A stretch of DNA of 64,000 nt, from NCBI GenBank assembly GCA_022592445.1, contig JABYQR010000024.1:62001-126000 (forward strand). The letters run 5' to 3'. The position numbers were made by a program, and so were the translations under genes. Each line of letters begins with the position of its first letter. Within the stretch, counting starts at the first letter, position 1. This DNA comes from Cytidiella melzeri (Eukaryota > Basidiomycota > Agaricomycetes > Polyporales > Irpicaceae). Positions 10,645 to 21,095 of the stretch are shown here, one piece after another. The notes under the pieces were generated by a model. The model was not told the DNA's origin and did not search any database. It was given only the letters and a program-made list of their open reading frames with translations.

Positions 10645-11886
10645 TCAAAAAACCGCATTGATTTTGGCTGCCATCTCATCCATTTGCTTTTTCTGGATGT
10701 CCAGCATGTCCTTGAGAGCAGAATCTTAGCATCCTTGTCACTGGATGCATCTTGCTTCGGTGCAGTAGTGGTCGACGAGGTCGACGAGGTCGCAGCGACT
10801 TTTTGTCCCTTAGGGACGCCTTGGAGCCGTTTCAGGCAAACTGCCCCCCAATGACCGGTACCACCGCAGTGGTTGCAACCGGGTCATCAGGGTGCTTCGA
10901 GTCCCTCTTCTTGTGGTTCTCGGATCCACAAACCGAGCAGCGCTTGCTCATCTCCTTCTTCCATTTCTGGAAGATCTCCTGTTTGCCCAGACCCGCAAAG
11001 AGCGAGTCAAACGAGGCAGAGAAACGGACGCGTCAATCTCCATGCATTGGGATCGCGGAACGCTTGCTGGTGGGACTTGCCGTGTCCCGAGGAACTGTCC
11101 ACCATGACCTTGCCCGTGCTGTTTGCAAATCGGCAAGCTGAGCATCGACTGCCTTGCACTGGTCCTTGAGAGCGTCGTAGGTAGCAGCGCGGGTTTGAAA
11201 GTACGAGACACGTTGCAAGTACTCGGTGCTCAAGCTCGACTTGAGACGATCGAAGAGGTCCTGCTGGCTCCAGCCAGTGCGAGGGGCCCAGGTCTCAAAC
11301 TCGGAGATGTGGGCGGCAAAGGTTTTGTTGCCTTGCTTCATGTTGGCTATTTTGTCTTAGCCTCCATGACAGCATCTATTGGCTCAAATTTGGCTTTGAA
11401 AGCCTCGATAAACGTATCCCAGCTGTTGCCAAAAGCTGGTTTGCTACTGGCCAGCTCCTCAATATGAGGGCGGGCCCAGTCGGCAGCGTCGTCTTGCATG
11501 AACGACAGGGCGCTGGTGATGAGTTTGTGAGGATCGAAGATCCTCGCGCCATTGTTGTCCACCCGGACCTGGCCTTGCGCGTCTTGCTGGAAGAACGCTT
11601 TTCCTTGATTTTGCGCCCATACTATGAACGCGTGGCGGAAGAGCCGGGCTTCCGACGATGTTTTCCCCTTGAAGGAGACTGGTTTCTCAACGATGCTTCT
11701 TTCCCGAGAAACGTGGGTAGCAGCGGCAACCGCCGGTGCCTGTGCAGCTGCAAGTGCAGCCACCTGATTGGTAAGGTCAACCATCCTTTGTGTCAGGACG
11801 CCCAACATATTTAGGACGTCTTGCTGGCTCAGGTTGGCGACTGGGGCAGCTGGGGCAGCAGGGGCAGCAGGCTGGTTGGGATCCAT
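10645..11886 (-). pseudogene. gag: gag of element A, broken
   Basis: Starts MDPNQPAAPAAPAAPVANL at 11886, as in B. The frame breaks near 11344 (a TAG plus a missing base relative to B) and again near 11040 and 10730. The zinc-knuckle region lies near 10850-10930. It ends with the same GTTTTTTGA as B at 10645. Confidence 0.8.
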
Positions 11887-12118
11887 GTCTTGTGTTGTAT
11901 GAGGCGTAAATTTTCTTTGTTGGGTGTCTGGTGGTGCTCAGCGTAGTACTCGCTGTTAACGGCTTCAGTGGGGTCTGCCTGAGTGTATCGATTTGGACAG
12001 GGTTGGTCGTCACACTCGTAGAACAGTCCTCCGTAGAAGTGGTCGTCGGTGACTGTGTTTGAGTCGAAGAAATGTATACAATTACTACAAGACGTGGTGG
12101 GCAAAAACTATGGACCCG

Positions 12119-12847
12119 CTAGATCCACTCAAAATAGCTATCACTATTCACTACGTTAAGTTGTGCGAGGACTTTGTCGTAGTTTTTACGAAGCTGCTTA
12201 AAGGAAACTTTCCCAATTGCTTTGCAACCCCAGTCTAGGAGTTGCCACTCGCGGTCGGCTGTGACGGGTGCGAGATTGTCGACTCGGTTGAGGAAACGAT
12301 TAACCTTGTTGACAAGGTGAAGCAGCGCGCGACGGTGGTCGGGGTTGGCGCGGTTTAGGAGTTCTTCAAGCTCCGTGAGAGCTTGCAGGCGAGTGCGAAC
12401 GGCGGTAAGTTTTGGCCTGAAGATGCCTACTAGATCAACCGGTGACAACTTCTTGAAGTCGATCAACACCGGCTTTGGTGCAGCGGGGGCGGGAGTTGGT
12501 GCAGGGAGCTTTGCTAGTCGCTCTGCAAAGGTGAGCTTGTGGGTCTGTTGCTCAGCTAAGGTGCGGTCACGCTCCTCAGCAGTTCGTTCTCCGTATGCTC
12601 GTGCAGAGGCGCGGAGTTGGCGATTTTCCTCGTATGAGGGGACGGTGAGGGTGATGCCTTTGACAGGCGGCTTCTTGGACACGTACTTCGCGACAGTGAC
12701 CAGGTCTTTGTCAGACCAGCGATGAGGTTGACCACTCTTACGCTTGTCAGCGAGAGCGTCGAGGAAAGATGGAGGAAGACACCTCTTGAGCTGAGGCTCA
12801 GTGGGAGGGAGGGTCTTAGAGAAACGGGGGCGCGTGTCTTTAGGCAC
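12119..12847 (-). CDS. ORF0 of element A, upstream of gag
   Basis: An intact 242-residue frame, the counterpart of 26239-26970 in element B (243 residues), with many conservative substitutions. The N-terminal half is basic (PHRWSDKDL, KKPPVKGITLTVPSYEE) and leads into a charged helix. A Pro-rich linker (PAPTPAPAAPKP) follows, then a helical C-terminal domain with the REWQLL…K.IGK.SF motif. It lies 142 bp inside the LTR and about 230 bp before the gag start. It stays open although gag and pol of this copy are broken. No domain of known function is recognised. Confidence 0.7.
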   Translation of the reverse strand: MPKDTRPRFSKTLPPTEPQLKRCLPPSFLDALADKRKSGQPHRWSDKDLVTVAKYVSKKPPVKGITLTVPSYEENRQLRASARAYGERTAEERDRTLAEQQTHKLTFAERLAKLPAPTPAPAAPKPVLIDFKKLSPVDLVGIFRPKLTAVRTRLQALTELEELLNRANPDHRRALLHLVNKVNRFLNRVDNLAPVTADREWQLLDWGCKAIGKVSFKQLRKNYDKVLAQLNVVNSDSYFEWI

Positions 12848-12989
12848 TAAACAACGCGCAGGGGGTAAAACGGACGACGTAAGCGTAGCTCAACGGTATG
12901 GAGACCGGAGACGTACTCGTCAAACAGGAATAAACTTTTTTAAACGGTGGGAATGGGGAACCCAGGGTTTCACAACGATCTCGACCTAA

Positions 12990-13740
12990 TGTCACGGAGA
13001 CGAAGCTCGACGCAACTAAAAGGGACACGGTGTGGAAGACGACGAAGAGGTGGTGGCAGGCTTGAAGCACAATGCTCTCACCAGCTATCAAACTTTATGC
13101 AAGTTGCTAGCCCAGTAAAGACCAAGTTAGTATTTACTACCAGCTATGTAGTACAGAGGGGTTGCTTACCTAGCCCAGTAAAGACCAAGAGGTCGAGATG
13201 GGGGCTAGGAGCGTACATGCAGCAGTATATATAGACTTCAGGGACCTGCGCACAGACCATGTTGAGGGCAGGCTTTGCAAGAAGCCGTGTGAACGAAGAA
13301 CAAAAGAACTACCTAAAAGAGAACAATAGCTATTGTCTAGTCCTTGCCAAGAACTCTACCCGTGAGAGAATCTATCTAAAAGGAGACCAACTATTGTATT
13401 CCATTCCCACACCTGTGAGAACATCCTTCCATAAAGAGAACAATAGGGAAAGAACAAAAGGAGTCCATGTGGATGGTATCTATGACGTCAAACCCTAGCT
13501 ATGGGCTGAGCCATGTGTCTGTAGCCATGTGGTCTTACTTAAGCTAAGTCACATGCTAGTGTGACGTAGTAGCAAGTAATGTGACCGTGTGGAGCGTCTA
13601 AGCCACGTGATACGGGCGCTTAATAGACGTGCAAAGGAGTTTGTGCAGAGAAGGTTGCAACTGAGCTGCAGCCCGGAGTTTTACAGATAAAAACAAAGGT
13701 AAATTGCGAAAATTAAGGGCTAGTCAGGCCATCCATGACA
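12990..13740 (-). repeat. 5' LTR of element A
   Basis: 751 bp. On the minus strand it starts TGTCATGG (at 13740) and ends in CA at 12990. It is followed inward by TTAGGTCGAGATCGTTGTG, the presumed primer-binding region, identical in B. The tRNA that would prime it was not identified. It diverges visibly from the B LTRs (substitutions and short gaps), so A and B are separate, non-identical insertions. Confidence 0.9.
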
Positions 13741-15617
13741 AGGGCGCGATAATAGCCAACAACTCTTATTGTATATCTCATAATTACGTTCATGGAGTTG
13801 AGTGATTTAGAGTAGAAGGCTACTGGATGCCACAGCTTGTCAGCTGGATCCAGTTGTGATATACCGCTCCTGTAGCAAAGTCGCTAGCGTCTGTTTCCAG
13901 ACGGAAAGGGTTTTCGTCATCTGGTATCCTCAGAATGGGTGCTGACGTAAAAGCCTGTTTCAGACTTTGGAAGGCCTGTTCCTGAGCATCTTTCCAGATC
14001 CAGGATTGGTCCTTCTTTGTCAGAATAGTGAGCGGTTTCCATGTTTAGCAAAGTCCTTGATGAAACGCCGATAGAAATTGGCAAAGCCTAAGAAGGCTTG
14101 GACTTGCTTAACCTTTTCAGGTTGCGGCCACTCAGTAACTCCGGTGAGTTTGGCTGGTCCATCTCGATGTGTCCGTGAGAAATGATCATGCCTAGGTACT
14201 CAATGCGATCTTTTTCAAAAAAGCATTTTTCCGGTTTGGCAAATAGATTGTTCTCGCGTAACGCTTGAGCACTTCCTGTGTGATGCGACGGTTTTCCTTC
14301 TTGTCTTCAGTGAAGATGAGGATGTCGTCGAGATACACCATGACATGTCCTTCTAAGATCAAATCACTCAGAATTTCATTCATCATGGCTTGGAACGTCG
14401 CAGGTGCGTTGCTGAAACCGAAATACATCACCTTGGCTTCGAAAAGGCCACGGTGTGTGATGAACGCCGTCTTCCATTCGTCACCCTTTCGGATGCGAAC
14501 GTTATTGTATCCCCATCTAAGATCAATCTTTGAGAAGACCTTAGCCTTGCTTAACGAATTGATTAAATCGTCAATGCGAGGTATGGGGTACCGGTTTTTC
14601 ACCGTGATGTCGTTCAGTTTTTGGTAGTCTTGCACAAGGCGCAACGAGCCATCTTTCTTCTTGACGAAGAACACAGGTGCTGCAATCGGACTTTTTGATT
14701 TGCGGATGTAACCTTTTCGGAGTTCCTCTTCGATCCATTGATCTAGAGAATTCTTTTCCATTGGAGACAGCGGGTATAGTTTAGCCGCTTTGGGAAGGGA
14801 GGCACCTTCCTCAAATTCGATCGCGTGATCGTACGGTTTGCGTAACGGCATGCGTTCTGATTTTTTCTTTGAAAAGACGTCACCAAATTCCCAAAGATAT
14901 TTCGGTACTAATGGTTTCCAATTGACGGATTCCTGTTCGTCAAACCGTCTTCAAATCCCTCATCTTCCTTTCCAGAAAGTTCAGCATTATTTCTGCTATT
15001 TCTTGGTCTTCTGGATCGTCTAAGTCATCCAGTGGATGTGAGGGTTGTCCGGGTCGACATTTCCTATTCCGTCCAGGTTGTCTGACACCGAACGTCCCTT
15101 AGGTAACTCAAGTTCATCGATCTCTTCTTGAGTTACAGTGATGTTTTTACGAGCTCTTGGGGCACAGAGTTCAGGACATCTGGTAAATCTCCACTCGCCA
15201 TTTGCCCAATCTATCTCCGGATTGTGGCGGCGTAAGAAGGTCATCCCGATAATCATTTGTTTACTACCGAGATCAGTAACGAGCATGTGTTGTCTTGCTC
15301 GGTGCGAACCTATTTCTAGGTATGCACGTACTGAGTGAGTGATTTGACCATCTTTATTGGGAGTACCGTCGACGTTGATGACGTTAAACGGTGATGCCAG
15401 TTGATTTGTTACCAGATTGTTACTTTCAACCACTGACTTACTGATGAACGTGGTTGTGGCTCCTGAATCTACCAGAGCTTCGACCTGCACTTTCTTTCCG
15501 TATACCCAAATTGTAACCGGTAGAAAAAATGAATTCTTAGAACGCGCTACATTTTTGACAGTATCTACGTTACAAAGATCGAGGGTATCTGGGCCTAAGC
15601 ATCATGTTCGCAGGGAG
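13741..15617 (-). pseudogene. pol: pol of element C (protease, RT, part of RNase H)
   Basis: Protease frame 15490-15020 carries [11 protein letters not shown]. The RT frame 14851-14192 carries the [15 protein letters not shown] block and VYLDDILIF. RNase H continues in broken frames to 13741 (…HERNYEI). Breaks relative to D lie near 15020-14930, 14260 and 14160. It ends at the insertion of element A. Confidence 0.85.
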
Positions 15618-17072
15618 TCACATGACGCTTCGGAAAAAATCCTTGCCCTTGGTCGGCTTTTTCCCTTTACCCTTGTCAGGGGACGGGTGAGGAGTCGAAG
15701 GTTCATCATCTTCCGTTGGAACCTCCTCAATATGAGCCGCCAACTCTAGGCGCGCGGTATTAACATTTTTGTTTTAGACGACGAGGCTTTAGGGGCTTCT
15801 GCCTCGCTGTCCGTTCCTGAGTCCTCGGCATCTGCTGCCCGAATCTTCTTCGGCGCCGAAGACTTTCCATCCTTCTTCACCTCCTTCTTCTTTCATCGGG
15901 CTTCTTCTTCAGGCCGTTGAGGTTGCACTCATCCGTATTATGTCCTTTGACTTATGGATGTGGCAGAACTTTTCCGACTTTTCAGTCGAGTTCACCTCCT
16001 TGCCTTTGCCCTTGTTCCGCTTCTCATTCTTCTTCTTCTTCTTATCCGCAGCGTCCACCTCCATAGGAGTGGACGTATCCTTTTCCTTCGCAAAGATCTG
16101 GCCCTGCGCTTTCTCGGATAGACCTTCTTGTGGATGTCCAGCAAGAGGTCGAGGAACTGAGGCCAAGTTGTCGGAATTTGATTTTCATCTTTTCCGATCA
16201 TGACGAGCCTCATGTCCTTCTCGATGACGTGCTTGAGCTTGTGAATCAACAAGTCGTCCTCGTATCCAGAAAGCCTGCCAAGCGTACGGAAACGTTCCGC
16301 GTACTTGACAAAGTTCTTGTGTGCCAGATCTGTATTGTTGAACAAGGCATTGAGCTCCTTTCGAGCACCTTCCTTGTCGTCCGTTGCCGTATTGTACCTT
16401 GAGCTCGTTTTCGAACTCTTCCCACGTTCCGATCGTTTGACCCTTCGTGAGCTTCTTGATCCACGGCTCCATGTATTGAGCCGCCGCGCCTGAGAGCCGG
16501 TTCATCGCGACGGCAATACGTTGCCTGTCAGTAGCAATGTTCTCGTGGACAAGCCACAGAGAGATCTTGTTCAACCACTTGTTGAACTTGACCTTGCCGT
16601 CAGTGCCGTTGAATTCCGGAGGTTCGCCAATCTTGGGCTGGCGCGAAGATCCTCCTTGTCCTTGAGACAAGGGAAGCTGATTAATCTGGTTGACCACATT
16701 TGTGATCGTCGTTTTGACCATATCCAGGTCAGTGTCCATGCGCTGGACTTGGGTGTCAGCAGCGCACTGCAATATAGGTCTTGAGCGACCTTATCCACAT
16801 ATTCCTGGAGGTTATCCTCCAGGAGCGACAGCTGGTTGTTCCAGATAAGAACCATCTGATTCATCATGTTGTGGACTATGGCAGCAGTTGCTCCACCTTC
16901 AACCGTACGAGTAAAAGCCCTTTGGGCCGTGTTCAGGTTGTGGAAAATGTGCTGCTCAAAGTTTTCCACCGAAGGTTGTAAACAATTGGCGTGATCTTGC
17001 CAAAAGTCACGGAGTGGGTGAGGTTGGCGCAGCGGGGGCAGCGTTGGATCCGGCGTTAGATTGAGAGGCCAT
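15618..17072 (-). pseudogene. gag: gag of element C, frameshifted
   Basis: Starts MASQSNAGSNAAPAAP at 17072 and matches D through ENFEQHIFHNLNTAQRAF, the central helical domain and a Lys-rich tail. Single-base gaps near 17030, 16990, 16780 and 16380 break it. A zinc-knuckle-like CHIHKSK…HNTDEC motif needs a -1 shift near 15940, as in D. The gag stop lies at 15618, just after a T-TTT-TTC slippery string shared with D. Confidence 0.8.
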
Positions 17073-17242
17073 TGCTTCTAATTTCTTAGTTAGCAAAGGA
17101 TAAGCGAAATACTATTTCTAGTATAAGAAGAAGAGAAACACCACTTTTCACACATTGAACTCTTGTCAGAGTTGTTTTCACACATTAAATCCTTTTCAGG
17201 AAGTTGTCACCGAGTAAAATGAGGCTTGTCAGCCCATACATT

Positions 17243-18019
17243 TTATTCCATTTCCGCATATACAAAGGCGTTCATTTCGAACAGCCCTTCTAGTAGCTCT
17301 AAGATATAACCCCATCTCCGGTGTATGTCCACAAAACTAATTCTACCCAAACTTTTAAGTCCTTTTTCAACATTCTCCATTCCCTATTCGACATCTTGTC
17401 CGTATGGTTCTCCTTGAACCACTGTTCTATCATATAGACCCGACCAATCAGCAGCTGAACATTTTCTCTACGAGTGTTGAGCCGTGCATCCGAAGATTGG
17501 CCACCACTTGCAAAGAGGCGTTCAGCTTGTTGAGCACAGGCTCAAGCCTTTGACAGGCTGCTGTGATCATGGGTTCGAATTCCTGTTGACGAAGCATAAG
17601 CTTCGTCTTACGGAAGTGGAGATTGGAGGGAAGAGGAGTGGGAGTGGGAATGTGAGTACGCCTGTTTCGATCCTCAATTCGCTGAAGAAGAGTAAGCTTT
17701 TCAGCTTCCTCTTTCTCCTGCTTCTCAATCCTATCGAGAAGACTTCTCTGAGACATGAGACTAGAGAGTTGTCTCATTCGAGCTTGGTTCTCTTCATGCT
17801 CAATGGTCATTGAGCTTGCTCTTCGAGGTCAATCCTCTTGATGAGAGGTTTGTTGTCAGGGTACTTGACACGGCGAGGCTTGCCGGTGTCCTTGAACTTG
17901 TTGAGAGTCTCCTTAGAGACTGCGAAGCGTTCTTGAAGTCCAGTGACTTTATTGCGGACGGGGATAGAGTAGGGGGCCTTGCGGCCGGTCTTAGCAGCGA
18001 CGTAGCGGGAGAGTGGCAT
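17243..18019 (-). pseudogene. ORF0 of element C, frameshifted
   Basis: Starts MPLSRYVAAKTGRKAPYSIP at 18019. A lesion near 17810 shifts the frame; it continues through a charged helix (LLDRIEKQEKEEAEKL), a PTPTPLP linker and …MITAACQRLEPVL, and a second break falls near 17460. The C-terminal NREWR.L…GRISF block is still readable near 17300-17400. Counterpart of 30501-31279 in D. Confidence 0.65.
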
Positions 18020-18596
18020 GTGACTGTGTGACAAAGTGTGATGAGCTTGTCAGCTCAGTGGTGTGCGAAACAAATCTCCATAAAGGAGAGGTCCTGTGTG
18101 TGCGTGGGGTAGTGCCGGCGTCGGCCTGGACTCTCTCTCCAGGTCCGGTGGTGTATAGGATCTCCGTCATGGTTCCACCCGTGCGCAAATGGTTGGCGGA
18201 TCAGTATTACACTGACCCTAAGTCCGGCCAGAACAAGTTACCCGTCTACGTGCCTAGGCACTCATGGGTTTCTAGTCCTGTTGTCTAGCTCTTATAACGA
18301 GCTGTCTGACACCAGACTCCACTATCGCCTGTGGGGAGGCACACTTTCATCATGTTGGCATAATGCCAACCCCTGCTCTGATCAGCTCTAGGAGCGTCGG
18401 GCGAGAGGGTGATTCAAGTTGTGCACATCAAGGCAAAGCCTAGACATGACTACCACTTAGAGCCTATGGTCCGGCTACCTCTATTTCTAGAGGATTTGTA
18501 GAGGGGCCCACGCACAGACACAAGACCTAGAAGAAAGGGGAAAGAAACCTCCAGCACGTCCAAAGACGTGAGGGAGTAGGGGCAGTCTTATCCAAA

Positions 18597-19291
18597 TGTA
18601 ACAGTAATGCTACACTCACCAGATAAGTTGGTTAACTTGAGGGGGATGTGGTGAGATAGAGAGTAATAGTGGTGGTGAGCGAAGTACTGGTGGGTACTGA
18701 GTAGTCCTGGTTCAACAGAGTGGATAAGACTGAGGGGATATGCCCTCAGGAGTGCCTCTATATATACATGAAGGGGAGGACCCCAGGTACTACCCTAAGA
18801 CCCCTAATACCTACATGAGTAAGCGAAGTAATCTACCTTACTAAGCATGCCCTATGCCCTAGTGGTGCCACTTCAATAATCAACCAATAGCAATTGTCCC
18901 CATGACCTGACCCCATGACCCAGCTCCAAGGCTAGACTTGTTCTAGCTTGTTCTAAGACAAGGCTAGACTTTTCCAGAAGGTTCTAAGAACTATGACATC
19001 ATAATTCCAGCATGTTCCACAATGTTCCAGAGAGTTCTATCATGTGATACACAGATAAGGAAAGGAGCGCATCAGCGCATCAGAGACAGGAGGCGCATCA
19101 GCGCATCAATTGATAGGCACTGAGAATAAGCGCCGGAATAGGCGCCTGATAAGCGCCAGATAAGCGCTGGATAAGTGCCTAAATAGACGCCAGATAAGCG
19201 CTGGATAAGCACTTGACAAGCGCTTAAATATTCCCAATAATACCGTTGCCTGGTAAGGCAAGTCTTGTAGAAATATTGAAAATCTGTGACA
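18597..19291 (-). repeat. 5' LTR of element C
   Basis: 695 bp, TG…CA ends, homologous to the D LTRs. It contains the ~11-bp GCGCTTATC array (19130-19225) and, on the plus strand, TTCCAGAAGGTTC at 18973-18985, a perfect three-unit heat-shock element. It is more diverged and shorter than the D LTRs, so it is an older copy. Confidence 0.9.
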
Positions 19292-19377
19292 CTTGCCTGC
19301 TCATCATCGACTTTGACCTCGTTGTCGTTGTTGGAGATCCACCCCTTCCTCTCTACTTCACTCCCTTTTTAGGGTTA

Positions 19378-20176
19378 TCAGCATAGCAGCAGTCGCTCCA
19401 CGACAGCTACTTCCTTTGGTGATCACTTTCATATCGACATCTTTGGGCCTCTACCCACTGCGTCGATTACTGGTCATTATCTGTACTGGTTGACTATTGT
19501 CGACGACTCAACTCGATGGTTAACACTTGTGCCATTAAAAACGAAAGATGATGCCTTCACTCAATGGGTTATCTTCTCTACTGAGCTTCTTACACAATAC
19601 AATATTTGCGTCAAGATTCTTCAATCTGACAACAATGGCGTATTCACTGATGCAAATATGACAAACTACTTGAAGTCACAAGGTACTATACCCCGGCTTA
19701 CTGTGCATGATACTCCTGCACAAAATGGTGTTGCTGAGCGCACACACCAGACTATTATGAACTTGGTTCATGTAAACCTGCACACGGCTGCTTTACCGAA
19801 CCGGTTATGGTGGTACGCTGCGCTTCATGCGGTTTATCTCTATAATCGCACTCTTCAATATAAAACTCCTTACTTCAAACACTATGGTACTGAAGCAAAC
19901 CTTGATGCGCTTCAAAAGTTTGGTCAACCATGTATCATATACAACGAATACCGAACCAATAAACTCGCGCCAAAAGGCAAGCGCACCGTTTGGATAGGCT
20001 TTGCTAAATATTCCAAAGGCCACTACGTTTACTTCGGAACACGTGTAGGCGTCGAACAAAACTTACAATTTGCTGACTCTACGGCACAAATTGAAGGGGA
20101 GAAAGAACCAAATATTGAACAACCTACTCTTGAAAAACAACTTCAACTCGAGGAAAATCCTCATGTTGAACCCATG
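19378..20176 (+). pseudogene. pol: Copia integrase core segment
   Basis: An open frame after a TAG at 19375 reads IDIFGPLPT…LTIVDDSTRW, ILQSDNNGVF and PAQNGVAERTHQT, giving the three acidic residues of the D,D,E core. The C-terminal GKRTVWIGF and YVYFGTRV blocks are typical of copia integrases. The zinc-binding region upstream is missing. The frame breaks off at Pro-Met where element B begins. Confidence 0.85.
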
Positions 20177-20930
20177 TGACGCGGAGACAAGGGTTCGACG
20201 CGGCAGACAGGGACACGAAGTGGATGACGACGAAGTGGTGGTGGTAGGCGTGAAGCACAATACTCTCACCAGCTATAAATCTTATACAGATGTCTAGCCC
20301 AGTAAAGACCAAGTTAGTATTTGTACTACCAGCTATATAGTACAAGAGGGGGTGGCTTACCTAGCCCAGTAAAGACCAAGAGGTCGAGATGGGGGCTAGG
20401 AGCGTACATGTAGCAGTATATATAGACTTCAGGGACCTGCGCACAGACCATGTTGAGGGCAGGCTTTGCAAGAAGCCGTGTGAACGAAGAACAAAAGAAC
20501 TACCTAAAGGAGAACAATAGCTATTGTCTAGACCTTGCCAAGAATTCTACTCGTGAGAGAATCTATCTAAAAGGAGACCAACTATTGTATCCATTCCCAC
20601 ACCTGTGAGAACATCCTTCCATAAAGAGAACAATAGGGAAAGAACAATAAGGAGCCATGTGACGGTATCTATGACGTCAAACCCTAGCTATGGGCTGAGC
20701 CATGTGGTTGTAGCCATGTGGTCTTACTTAAGCTAAGTCACATGCCAGTGTGACGTAGTAGCAAGTAATGTGACCGTGTGGAGCGTCTAAGCCACGTGAT
20801 ACGGGCGCTTAATAGACGTGCAAAGGAGTTTATGCAGAGAGAATTGAAACTAGGTTGTAGCCCGGAGTTTTACAGATAAAAACAAGAGGTAAATTGCGAA
20901 AATTAAGGGCTAGTCAGGCCATCCATGACA
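20177..20930 (-). repeat. 3' LTR of element B
   Basis: 754 bp, identical to 27122-27878 except for a few single-base gaps and substitutions. It holds TGACGTCA at 20672-20679, CACGTG at 20793-20798 and the TATA-like TATATATA near 20418. Its inner edge is preceded by the polypurine tract. Confidence 0.95.
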
Positions 20931-20945
20931 TTACCCCCCTCCTAA
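20931..20945 (-). other. Polypurine tract of element B
   Basis: On the minus strand AGGAGGGGGGTAA lies directly before the 3' LTR, the normal site for plus-strand priming in LTR retrotransposons. Confidence 0.85.
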
Positions 20946-21095
20946 AATCGAGCGTCCTCGCGAAGCATCACTGTGCTGTGGTGATAGAGGTCTTCTACCC
21001 GTCTACAGGGATTCAGCAGAATTGCCCCGATTGTCTAGTCAGAAGGATGCTAGGAAGTTTCTCCCCTTCTGGTGTCGTTGACTCGACGTTACCCG

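Larger units (their letters stand above)
7144..13740 (-). mobile_element. Element A: Ty3/gypsy chromovirus, 3'-truncated, inserted in element C
   Basis: Same family as the complete element B. Reading on the minus strand it holds a 5' LTR (12990-13740), ORF0 (12119-12847), a broken gag and a broken pol. Pol stops just before the chromodomain at about 7144; the 3' LTR is absent from this junction. The 5' LTR edge at 13740 lies directly against the RNase H region of element C, so A inserted into C. The left flank is unrelated to C, so the 3' side was lost by deletion or rearrangement. Confidence 0.9.
13741..19291 (-). mobile_element. Element C: second chromovirus family, truncated
   Basis: Same family as element D on the opposite strand. 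It has a 5' LTR (18597-19291), ORF0 (17243-18019), gag (15618-17072) and pol from 15617 down to 13741, where the RNase H region is cut by the LTR edge of element A. Its LTR abuts copia-related sequence at 19292, so C probably also inserted in or next to the copia element. Integrase, chromodomain and 3' LTR are missing. Confidence 0.9.
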